From an uncultured Sphingomonadaceae bacterium (GTDB lineage: Bacteria > Pseudomonadota > Alphaproteobacteria > Sphingomonadales > Sphingomonadaceae): a stretch of 64,000 nt of DNA. Shown piece after piece: positions 57,089 through 64,000 of the stretch. Position numbers and translations under genes: made by a program. Position 1 is the stretch's first letter. Every line of letters starts with the position of its first letter. The stretch covers positions 89,048 through 153,047 of the forward strand of contig CALKUK010000016.1 in NCBI GenBank assembly GCA_937996655.1, read 5' to 3'. Below the pieces are notes generated by a model, which saw nothing but the letters and a program-made list of their open reading frames with translations, had not been told where the DNA came from and did no database searches.

Positions 57089-57756
57089 AGCCGGAACGGG
57101 AAGGTGCGAAAGACGCGGGCGTTGGTTACCCCGGCTTCGGCAAGGAGGGGTGGCCATTCCTGCGGCCGGTAGGACCGAGCGATGGACAGCGTGCCATCCT
57201 CCCGCACGATCCGGTGCCAACCCGCGATCCGCGCGAGCAGAGGATAGCCGCAATAGGCAAAGCCGTGGCGGTGGAGATCATTGATGAACCAACCGCGCTG
57301 GGCCTGGCTGTCCATGAAGCGCAGGAAAGTGACGAGCTGCTCTTGTGTCATATGATGCGCAACAAGGCTGGAAAGGATCACATCCCAAGGCTCGTCGGAG
57401 AGGTCAGCATAGTCGCCGGTGCGGTAGGTGATGGGGAGGCTGGCAGAGGTGTGGGCACGCGCCGTCCCGGCACTGCGCGGATTGAGATCAATCCCGACCA
57501 GATCGACAGCTTGCCCTCGTGCTTTGGCCCATCGGGCAATGCGGCGCAGCATGTCGCCATCACCAAAGCCGACATCGAGTATCCGCAAGGGACTGCTGCT
57601 GCGCGCGACGACCCGGTTGAGAAAGGCCAATGTCGGGCGTCGGGCTAGGGTGACGGTGTTCACCTGCGCCAGATCTTTGAGGACGCGGGCATAGGTGGCC
57701 GGATCAAGATCCTCGGCATCCATTTGTTCTTCGGTCAGGGCGCGGGCCTTAAGCAT
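57067..57756 (-). CDS. SAM-dependent methyltransferase, polyketide cluster
   Basis: A 229-residue class I methyltransferase: ILDVGFGDGDML is the SAM loop, VGIDLNPRSAG motif II, and SSLVAHHMTQEQLVTFL the motif IV/V region. It resembles the UbiE/phospholipid-type O- or C-methyltransferases found after type III PKS genes. It shares one base with the PKS stop (TGATG), and overlaps the FAD gene. Substrate presumably the polyketide; not proven. Confidence 0.83.
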   Translation of the reverse strand: MLKARALTEEQMDAEDLDPATYARVLKDLAQVNTVTLARRPTLAFLNRVVARSSSPLRILDVGFGDGDMLRRIARWAKARGQAVDLVGIDLNPRSAGTARAHTSASLPITYRTGDYADLSDEPWDVILSSLVAHHMTQEQLVTFLRFMDSQAQRGWFINDLHRHGFAYCGYPLLARIAGWHRIVREDGTLSIARSYRPQEWPPLLAEAGVTNARVFRTFPFRLCVEAIR

Positions 57757-58847
57757 CAGCCGACCGCCCGGAAGCGGAAGCCTTCTGCCGCCAACCCCGG
57801 CCCGAAGGCGAGCGCCACACCGCGCGCGACGGGCCGCTCTTTCGTGCGTGCCATCATGCGCGCCAGCACGAACATCAGCGTGGCGGACGACATATTGCCG
57901 CCTTCCAACAGCACTTCACGCGACTCGGCCAGCGCCTCTGGGGAGAGGGAGAGGCCATGCTCTACGGCATCCAGAATGGACCGCCCCCCCGCATGGACGG
58001 CCCAGGCGTCCACATCGTCGGGTGCGCCCCCGGCCAGTGTCGCGACAAGCTCCGGATCGCGCAACGCCTCGGCGATCCGGCCTGGTACCTGACCGGACAA
58101 ATGCATCAGAAATCCATGATCCCCAATGTCCCAGCGGATGAGATCTTCTGACGCAGGCAGCGTCGTTGCAAAGGGGGCCTCAACCGACAGGCCGGAGCCG
58201 GAGCCGCAGACAAGGGCGGCTGCCGCGCCATCCCCGAACTGGAGCATGGCGAGCAGCGATTCGATGCTGCCCGTGCGGTTGAGATGCAGCGAGGACAGCT
58301 CCACTGTGACAACCAGAACGCGCGCCTCGGGTTGGGACCGGACAATATGCGCGGCACTGCGCAGGGCCGTGACGGCGGCATAACAGCCCATGAACCCGAC
58401 CAGCAGCCGCTCCACCGACGGGGCGAGCCCGAGCTGTCGTGCGATGATCTGGTCGACACCGGGCGCGACAAACCCTGTGCAGCTGGCCACCACAAGGTGC
58501 GTCACTTGGGACAGGTCCTGATCCAGTCCGGCGATTGCCTGCAGCGCAAGAGCGGGCGCATGTTCAGCATAGAGCGCCATCCGCGCCGCTGTCGTCGGGT
58601 CAGCGCCTGCATAAAAACCGCCGGGAGAGACGGGAGAGCCGCCATCGGGGGCGGTCGGGAGGACGGCATAACGGTGCGCTATGCCCGCCCGTCCGGCCAT
58701 GCGGGCGAAGATGGCCCGTTCTCTTGGGTCTTCGATGCGGCTTTGCGCCCAGTCCACGAAGGCGTCGTGGATATCCTGGGTCGGCCGTGCGGTCGCGAGC
58801 CCCACGATCCGGGGGACAATGTCAGTCAAATTATCCTCGCTTCGCAT
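57756..58847 (-). CDS. Type III polyketide synthase (chalcone/stilbene synthase family)
   Basis: A 363-residue type III PKS. The catalytic triad is intact: C123 in VVASCTGF, H285 in AVHAGG, N318 in GGNMSSAT; the 33-residue His-Asn spacing matches plant chalcone synthase. It would load an acyl-CoA and condense malonyl-CoA to an alkylresorcinol, pyrone or related product. ATG 58847 is taken as start although no clear SD is present; an in-frame ATG at 58907 is possible and would leave only a short gap to the divergent gene. It leads a PKS-MT-FAD operon. Confidence 0.92.
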   Translation of the reverse strand: MRSEDNLTDIVPRIVGLATARPTQDIHDAFVDWAQSRIEDPRERAIFARMAGRAGIAHRYAVLPTAPDGGSPVSPGGFYAGADPTTAARMALYAEHAPALALQAIAGLDQDLSQVTHLVVASCTGFVAPGVDQIIARQLGLAPSVERLLVGFMGCYAAVTALRSAAHIVRSQPEARVLVVTVELSSLHLNRTGSIESLLAMLQFGDGAAAALVCGSGSGLSVEAPFATTLPASEDLIRWDIGDHGFLMHLSGQVPGRIAEALRDPELVATLAGGAPDDVDAWAVHAGGRSILDAVEHGLSLSPEALAESREVLLEGGNMSSATLMFVLARMMARTKERPVARGVALAFGPGLAAEGFRFRAVG

Positions 58848-58919
58848 CTGTCGCGCTTGTGACCCGATAGGGAGGATTTGGTTAGCAGTTTCTTGAGCCT
58901 TGGGCATTATGCAAAGTTC

Positions 58920-59432
58920 ATGATCCGGAACAGCCTCTTGGCGGGATTGCTCCTCGCCGCGCCGATCCCGCTTGCGGCGGAGTCGTGCCGGTTGTGTGCG
59001 CCTGCGCTTGATCGTCTGTCGCAGGGCGGGCGTCCGGCGGTGCCGTTGCACATTGAGATTGAGACCGCCTTGGACCTTGGCCGGGTGGCGCAAGGGGCAG
59101 GCGGCGGGGCTGTAGAACTTGATGCCCGGTCCGGCGCGCGCCGTGTTGCAGGCGGGCTGGCGGATCTGGGCGGGATGGCGCTGACGGGGTCGGCGCGGGT
59201 CACCGGCACCCCCTTTGCGCGCGTCCGCATTGATCTGCCCGTGCGCGTGCGACTCCAGTCGACCATGGGTGATGTTGCCGAAGTGGTGCAAATGGAAAGC
59301 AGCCTTCCCGACGCCCCGACGCTCAACGAAAATGGGGAGCTGCGCTTCACCTTTGGCGGAAAACTGCTCCTAAAGGGCGGTGAAAGCGGCACCTTTCGCG
59401 GCTCTGTGCCCATCAGCGCGGAATACGAATAG
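58920..59432 (+). CDS. Exported DUF4402-like protein (putative minor subunit)
   Basis: A 170-residue protein with a signal peptide MIRNSLLAGLLLAAPIPLAA. The mature part begins with a CRLC motif and has beta-strands spaced like DUF4402 proteins (PLHIEIETALDLGRVAQG; VELDARSGARRVAGG; ELRFTFGGKLLLKGG in part). It seems to belong to the same family as the next product but with more divergence. It could be a minor or tip subunit of the surface system encoded downstream. Divergent from the PKS gene. Confidence 0.65.
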   Translation: MIRNSLLAGLLLAAPIPLAAESCRLCAPALDRLSQGGRPAVPLHIEIETALDLGRVAQGAGGGAVELDARSGARRVAGGLADLGGMALTGSARVTGTPFARVRIDLPVRVRLQSTMGDVAEVVQMESSLPDAPTLNENGELRFTFGGKLLLKGGESGTFRGSVPISAEYE

Positions 59433-59541
59433 CCCGCCTTTCAATCCTTCCTGCCGCGTTAACCAAGAGCGGAAGGACATATTCAAACCATTATGGACCA
59501 AAACACATTTCGGAGTGGGGCAAGATCGCACTCGGGAAGAA

Positions 59542-59560
59542 GCGTGAATTCGCGTGAATT
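59542..59560 (+). promoter_or_regulatory. Direct repeat upstream of the DUF4402 subunit gene
   Basis: GCGTGAATT occurs twice at exactly 10-base spacing (59542-59550 and 59552-59560), 17 bases before the start codon. One helical turn apart, it could be an operator or overlap the core promoter; no known consensus was recognised. Confidence 0.4.
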
Positions 59561-59577
59561 ATCTAGGGGACATTCAA

Positions 59578-60075
59578 ATGAACATTCGTACTCTTAAGGC
59601 AGTCGCTGCCGGTTCGGTTCTGGCGCTCGGCCTGGTTTCGGGTGCTGCCAACGCCGCAACGGCGGACGGCACGGCCCGTGCGACGATCCTGCAGCAGGTG
59701 ACCGTCACCAACACGTCGGACCTGCAGTTCGGCACGGTGGCCATCGGCACCGGCGGCGGCGCTGTGACGGTTGCAACGGGCGGCGCACGCACCTGCGCCA
59801 CGACTCTGGTCTGCTCCGGCGCCACGACGGCGGCTGGCTTCTCGGTGTCGGGTGCAACCGGCATGAACGTTGCGATCAGCGTTCCGGGTTCGGTGACGCT
59901 CACGGAAACGGGCGGCGCGACCATGGCTGCAACGCTGACCTCCAGCGCGGCGTCGCTGACGCTCGCCGGTACAGCGGCCGACGCCTTCCGCGTTGGCGGC
60001 ACGCTGAACGTCGGTGCCTCGCAGGCGGCTGGCGCTTATGCCGGCACCTTCACGGTGACCGTCAACTACCAGTAA
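59578..60075 (+). CDS. DUF4402 domain exported protein (putative major subunit)
   Basis: A 165-residue secreted protein: signal peptide MNIRTLKAVAAGSVLALGLV...ANA (26 residues), then a Thr/Ala/Gly/Val-rich beta-sandwich with LQFGTVAIG, a likely disulfide C73-C79, and a C-terminal TFTVTVNYQ. The L-x-FG strand and the aromatic end are shared with chaperone-usher pilins of the spore-coat-U type. AGGGGA precedes ATG 59578. A strong terminator follows, then the chaperone and usher genes. It is predicted to be the major surface subunit; this is inference. Confidence 0.8.
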   Translation: MNIRTLKAVAAGSVLALGLVSGAANAATADGTARATILQQVTVTNTSDLQFGTVAIGTGGGAVTVATGGARTCATTLVCSGATTAAGFSVSGATGMNVAISVPGSVTLTETGGATMAATLTSSAASLTLAGTAADAFRVGGTLNVGASQAAGAYAGTFTVTVNYQ

Positions 60076-60111
60076 GCCTTATAGGCTTAAGTCCTGAGGG
60101 ACTGAGAGGAG

Positions 60112-60146
60112 AAGGGCGCGTCGGCGGGACCGACGGGCCCTTTTTC
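60112..60146 (+). terminator. Intrinsic terminator after the DUF4402 gene
   Basis: AAGGGC (60112-60117) pairs with GCCCTT (60137-60142) and CGTCGG (60119-60124) with CCGACG (60130-60135), with a G/G mismatch between, a CGGGA loop, followed by TTTTTC. Its place between the subunit gene and the chaperone gene would reduce downstream expression. Confidence 0.88.
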
Positions 60147-60280
60147 TTTGCCCTGCGCGCCTGTTGGCCCCGTGCAGCACAATTCTCCACCGCTTGGTTA
60201 GCAAAGATGAAACCATAATGGATGTAAGCCAGATGCTTGGGCGGGTTGCGTTGTGCCCACAGATTTTACGGGGAAAGCCT

Positions 60281-61096
60281 ATGCGTTTGCCAAAGTTCAT
60301 GTCCGGCCTCTGCCTTGTTGCGCTGGGCCTTGCGGGGCCCGCACAGGCGGCGGGTGATCTTCTCGTCGCGCCGACGCGCGTTGTGCTCGATGGCGCGCGG
60401 GGGACAGAGGTTATCCTCAATAATATCGACAGTGAGACCGCGACTTATCGTGTCTCGCTGGAGGTGCGGCGCATGAATGCCGATGGCACGCTCGATGAAA
60501 TCGCGCCGGAAAAGGCAACGGCGGCCGAAACGCAGGCGCTCAACATGATCACCTATGCGCCGCGCCGTATTGAGCTTGCCCCCAACCAGCCGCAGGCAAT
60601 CCGAATCGGTCTGCGTACCCCCGCTGACCTGCCCGACGGGGAGTATCGCGTGCATATGCTGTTCCGCGCCATCCCCACGGCCAGGTCGGTCACCGAGACA
60701 CAGACGACCGATACCGGCCTGTCGATTGCGCTGACGCCGATTTACGGGGTCACCATTCCCGTCATCATCCGCAAAGGCGCGCTGAAGGCGACGGCTTCGA
60801 TCGGCGATGCGCGCATAGATCGGTCCACCGGCCAGCCGGAACTCGCTTTGTCGCTCTCGCGTGAAGGCAACCGCTCCACCTATGGCCGCATCCGCGTGCT
60901 GAAGCCGGGCAAATCCACGCCGGTGTTCGAAGTGCGCGGTGTTGCCGTGTATCCGGAAGTGACCAAGCGTGCCGTCAGTTTCCCCATCGATGCGCAGACG
61001 GCCGCCCAGCTCGCAGGACCGGTCACGGTCCAATATCTTGAAGACGTCGACGCCGGTGGCCGCGTGATTGCGGAAACCCAGACGGTCATCCGCTAA
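60281..61096 (+). CDS. PapD-like periplasmic chaperone
   Basis: A 271-residue exported protein with signal peptide MRLPKFMSGLCLVALGLAGPAQA and two Ig-like beta domains. The first has LLVAPTRVVLDG, IDSETATYRVSLE, YAPRRIELAPNQPQAIRIGLR, and DGEYRVHMLF, matching the conserved pilus chaperone strands F1-G1. The second is the C-terminal Ig domain. This recalls CsuC-type chaperones of archaic systems. ATG 60281 has GGGGAAAG before it. It lies 205 bases after the subunit gene and 27 before the usher. Confidence 0.85.
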   Translation: MRLPKFMSGLCLVALGLAGPAQAAGDLLVAPTRVVLDGARGTEVILNNIDSETATYRVSLEVRRMNADGTLDEIAPEKATAAETQALNMITYAPRRIELAPNQPQAIRIGLRTPADLPDGEYRVHMLFRAIPTARSVTETQTTDTGLSIALTPIYGVTIPVIIRKGALKATASIGDARIDRSTGQPELALSLSREGNRSTYGRIRVLKPGKSTPVFEVRGVAVYPEVTKRAVSFPIDAQTAAQLAGPVTVQYLEDVDAGGRVIAETQTVIR

Positions 61097-61122
61097 GGAT
61101 AGATCCGGACCCGGATCTGACC

Positions 61123-63825
61123 ATGCGTCCCCTATTTTCCAGATTGAAGCCCTGGATCGCGGCCCTTGTCGCGATCGGCACTCTCGGCCAGCCCGCGCTT
61201 GCGCGGGCTGATGCCGTTTGGAAGCCCAATCCGGATGATGCTGTGTTGTTCGAGCTGCGCCTCGGCCAATATCGGCTGGGCGAAGGTGTCCGCGGCTATC
61301 AGACCCCCGCCGGTGTGTGTGTTGACTTGGCCGATATGGTCATGGCGCTGGATCTGCCGGTCCGCGTCGACAAAAAGTTGCGCCGCGCAACAGGCTGGAT
61401 GTTCAACGAAAGCCGGACATTGCTGCTCGACCGTGAAGCCAATACGGTACAAATCGTGAACACGACGGCCAAGCTGCCAGCGGGCGCAATTTATGATGCG
61501 CCCGAAGGCTGGTGCGTGGCGACGCCCCAGCTTGCCAACTGGCTTGGCGTTTCCCTCAACCCCGATTTGTCGAATGCGATCCTCGTCCTCAAATCCGACA
61601 CCAAATTGCCGGTGGAGCTTTCTGCCGAGCGCAGGGCCAGGGCGGCGAAAATCCGCCCCACCTCCACCTTTGACCTTAAAGCGCTGCCACAAAGCCGCAT
61701 TGCCTATCGCGGCATCAAGACACCATCAGTTGATGCCAATGTCTCGATTGGCGGATTGCGCGAAAAGGCGAAAGGCGCGCGCACCGACATCCAGTTTGAA
61801 CTTTATGCAAGCGGTGAGGCTGGCCCTATCGCTTATGATGCGCGGCTGGCCTCCAACCGGAAGGGCGTGCCGGACTCTCTGCGCCTGCGCGGCTATCGCT
61901 ATGACCCGGAGGGCAAGCTGCTCGGCCCGCTCAAGGCGACGCAGATCGCCATGGGCGACGTACTGGGCTTGTCCACCGGCATTGCGGCGCAATCGTCCAT
62001 CGGGCGCGGCGTGATGCTCACCAATCGCCCGATTGACCGGCCCGAAAATTTTGACCGGACCGACTTCCGCGGGGACCTTCCCTCGGGTTGGGATGCCGAA
62101 CTTTACCGTAACGGGCAGTTGCTGACGGTCGCGCTCAACCGGGCGGATGGCCGCTATGAATTTTTGGATGTGCCGCTGCTTTATGGACAGAACCGGTTTG
62201 AGATCGTGCTCTATGGGCCGCAGGGCCAAATCCGGCGGGAACAGAAGATCCTGTCTGTGGGGCCAGATAGCATCCCCCCGCGTCAGACCTGGTATTGGGC
62301 CGGCGTCAATCAGGATGGGCGCGATCTGATCGGCCTGCCCAGCGGCCCGCAATTCGGTACAGACCGATGGCGCGGGTCGTTCGGGCTGGAACGCGGCCTG
62401 TCCACACGCACCTCGGTCTCCGCGAGCTATCACAATCTCTTTGTGAAGGAAGTTGGACGGCGCAACTTTGTGGAGGCTGCGCTCCGCCAAGCGGTTGGCC
62501 CGGTGCTGGCGCAACTTTCCGGCGCAACGGACTTGAAGGGCGGCAGCGTCTTTTCGGTCCAGATGCTCGGGGAACTGGGCCGGACCTATATCAGCGCCGA
62601 ATCCACCAATGTCATGGGCGGTTTCCGGTCAGACCGTATCCAGCGCGGGGTGGAGGGCCTGCACAGCCTATCGGTGGATCATGGCCTGAAGGTCGGCCGG
62701 TCGGTCGTGCCCATCCATGCCGAGGCGCGCTACACCACACGCGACAATGGCAATGATACGTTGGAAGTGGGCGGGCGAGTCTCGACCAGTTTCAGCCGGT
62801 ATTCTGTTACCGCCGAAGTAGATATGCGGCAGGATAAGAGCCCCGTGGGCCCGGATCCGCCCCTGCAAATGGAGACGGGGGTCTTGCTCAATGCGCGCGT
62901 CGGCCGGTTCCGGCTGCGCGGCGATGCCCGTTTTGAAGTCTCACCGCAAAGCCGGTTCCGCAGCTTTGGCCTTGTCACCGAATGGGCGGGCAAGGGTGAT
63001 GGCCGCAACGCGTCGCAATGGCGGGCCGACCTGTCCTACGACAAGATGATGGACCGTGCGCGCCTGGGGCTTGGCTATGCGCGGCAATTTGATCGCCTGT
63101 CACTGTCCGGCAATGCCGAAGTCGCGTCGGACGGCTCTGTTGCCGCCAGCATCGGGCTGACCTTCAGCATCGGCCCGAACCCGACGAAAAAAGGTGGTTT
63201 TAGAATGACTTCCGCGCGTCTGGCGACGCACGGACAGGTGCTGGCCCGGGTCTTCCGCGATCAAAATGCCGATGGCATCCGGCAGCCGGATGAACCGCTG
63301 GAACCCGACGTGCAACTCGCCGCCGGTCGCGCCCCGGTTGACCGGTTGACCGACAGCAATGGGGAAACCGTCATCGACGGTCTGGAGGCATTCCACCCTG
63401 TCCTCATTGGTGTGGATGCCAGTTCGCTGCCCGATCCGCTCGTCTCCCCTTCCGGCCCCGGTGTGGTGGTCACGCCGCGCCCCGGCGTGGTCGCGACCGT
63501 CGAACTTGGGCTGACAGGGGCCGGTGAAGTCGATGGCACGCTCGTCAAGGCCGGGGCGACCAGCCTTGAGGGCGTTGATCTGGAACTGGTCGATGCGCAC
63601 GGGGTCGTCGTCTCCCGCACGCGCAGCGATTTTGACGGATATTTCCTGTTTGATCGCGTGCCTTACGGCCAATATCGCCTGCGAATCGCCAAAGCGTCCG
63701 CCGATGCCGCAAGGCTCCATGCCGGGTTGGCAGGCGATGTGCAGGTCAGCGGCACATCGCCCAGCCTCCATCTGGGGGTGACCCCGGCAGACTCTTCAGA
63801 TCTCCGGACAGCCGCGGTTCCGTAA
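61123..63825 (+). CDS. Outer-membrane usher-like protein with C-terminal SdrD-B/Cna-like domains
   Basis: A 900-residue protein with a signal peptide (MRPLFSRLKPWIAALVAIGTLGQPALARA), an N-terminal domain with a Cys pair (AGVCVDL, EGWCVATP), an usher motif DLPSGWDAELYRNGQLL in the middle, and a beta-barrel-like stretch of alternating residues (about 400-690). The last 190 residues contain a calcium-type EF loop D-Q-N-A-D-G...DE (713-724) and a carboxypeptidase-regulatory-like fold (FDGYFLFDRVPYGQYRLRI, in part). It should secrete the DUF4402 subunits. No FimD-like C-terminal domains are clear, so the family is divergent. Confidence 0.75.
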   Translation: MRPLFSRLKPWIAALVAIGTLGQPALARADAVWKPNPDDAVLFELRLGQYRLGEGVRGYQTPAGVCVDLADMVMALDLPVRVDKKLRRATGWMFNESRTLLLDREANTVQIVNTTAKLPAGAIYDAPEGWCVATPQLANWLGVSLNPDLSNAILVLKSDTKLPVELSAERRARAAKIRPTSTFDLKALPQSRIAYRGIKTPSVDANVSIGGLREKAKGARTDIQFELYASGEAGPIAYDARLASNRKGVPDSLRLRGYRYDPEGKLLGPLKATQIAMGDVLGLSTGIAAQSSIGRGVMLTNRPIDRPENFDRTDFRGDLPSGWDAELYRNGQLLTVALNRADGRYEFLDVPLLYGQNRFEIVLYGPQGQIRREQKILSVGPDSIPPRQTWYWAGVNQDGRDLIGLPSGPQFGTDRWRGSFGLERGLSTRTSVSASYHNLFVKEVGRRNFVEAALRQAVGPVLAQLSGATDLKGGSVFSVQMLGELGRTYISAESTNVMGGFRSDRIQRGVEGLHSLSVDHGLKVGRSVVPIHAEARYTTRDNGNDTLEVGGRVSTSFSRYSVTAEVDMRQDKSPVGPDPPLQMETGVLLNARVGRFRLRGDARFEVSPQSRFRSFGLVTEWAGKGDGRNASQWRADLSYDKMMDRARLGLGYARQFDRLSLSGNAEVASDGSVAASIGLTFSIGPNPTKKGGFRMTSARLATHGQVLARVFRDQNADGIRQPDEPLEPDVQLAAGRAPVDRLTDSNGETVIDGLEAFHPVLIGVDASSLPDPLVSPSGPGVVVTPRPGVVATVELGLTGAGEVDGTLVKAGATSLEGVDLELVDAHGVVVSRTRSDFDGYFLFDRVPYGQYRLRIAKASADAARLHAGLAGDVQVSGTSPSLHLGVTPADSSDLRTAAVP

Positions 63826-63853
63826 CGGCGCTGTGCTCTTGACCGCAAAACGC

Positions 63854-63892
63854 AAAACGGCCCCGGTGCATCACTGCAGCGGGGCCGTTTTT
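63854..63892. terminator. Bidirectional intrinsic terminator
   Basis: AAAACGGCCCCG (63854-63865) pairs with CGGGGCCGTTTT (63880-63891); T-runs lie on both strands. It ends the usher transcript and the tRNA-Leu transcript coming from the right. Confidence 0.93.
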
Positions 63893-63912
63893 ACATGTCT
63901 GTTCTTTGAAAA

Positions 63913-63999
63913 TGGTGCGGTCGAGAAGACTCGAACTTCCACGAGCTTTCGCCCACAACGACCTCAACGTTGCGCGTCTACCAATTCCGCCACGACCGC
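63913..63999 (-). tRNA. trnL: tRNA-Leu (anticodon GAG)
   Basis: Class II tRNA on the minus strand, 87 bases including an encoded CCA (63913-63915). The acceptor GCGGTCG pairs with CGACCGC. The anticodon stem CAACG/CGTTG surrounds loop TTGAGGT, giving anticodon GAG (63963-63965 on the plus strand is CTC). The long variable arm GGGCGAAAGCTC fits Leu. The terminator at 63854-63892 follows it. The 5' end is one base from the window edge. Confidence 0.96.
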
Positions 64000-64000
64000 A

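Overview
This 64 kb window is one contiguous piece of a high-GC alphaproteobacterial chromosome. It most resembles Sphingomonadales (Sphingopyxis/Sphingomonas-like; genus is inference). The reasons are the gene order ppsR-maf-aroE-coaE-dnaQ | oriC | hemE-hemJ-rho ... mnmE-mnmG-rsmG-parA-parB, the alphaproteobacterial families TrcR, MmcB, DUF1491, HisZ and NDUFS4-like, and palindromic repeats containing CCTGAGCTTGTCGAAGG that I recall as common in sphingomonads. I see no insertion sequence, prophage, integrase, rRNA operon or CRISPR array.

Layout. 1-7.2 kb: the 3' end of tamB, then serC-serA (serine synthesis, with a structured leader before serC), hisZ, a reverse-strand secreted hydrolase and purA. 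7.3-18.6 kb: housekeeping and membrane genes (methyltransferase, MFS carrier, aroC, fabI, YihY, DnaJ-like, chorismate mutase, polyprenyl synthase, His-rich CDF exporter, hrpB, NDUFS4-like). 18.6-25.9 kb: a Nudix gene between two REP-like units, a LemA-TPM-TPM envelope module, mscL, exported MsrA/MsrB, metC, sseA and queF. 25.9-34.9 kb: EAL phosphodiesterase, cytochrome P450, HerA-like ATPase, trcR with an attenuator-like leader, MBL hydrolase, mmcB, cell-wall hydrolase, ptsN and hpf.

34.9-51.1 kb is the replication and segregation core. Left of about 38.46 kb nearly all nearby genes point left; right of 38.79 kb they point right. The 326-bp gap between ppsR and hemE carries a perfect DnaA box, near-matches and four GANTC sites, so it is the predicted chromosomal origin. 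Four parS palindromes (GTTTCACGTGAAAC) lie 8-10.5 kb to its right, three of them inside coding sequence, beside parA-parB. This places origin and centromere in one window.

51-64 kb: an exported ankyrin protein, an SCO-type lipoprotein, a YcgN-like protein, a YgjP-like metallopeptidase, a class A PBP and a second, cytosolic MsrB. Then comes a compact leftward type III polyketide synthase - methyltransferase - FAD oxidoreductase operon. Divergent from it is a rightward set of two DUF4402-like exported proteins, a PapD-like chaperone and a 900-residue usher-like protein, with a terminator after the presumed major subunit. This last set looks like a non-classical chaperone-usher surface system and is, with the polyketide operon, the least explained part of the window. 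A tRNA-Leu(GAG) on the minus strand closes the window.
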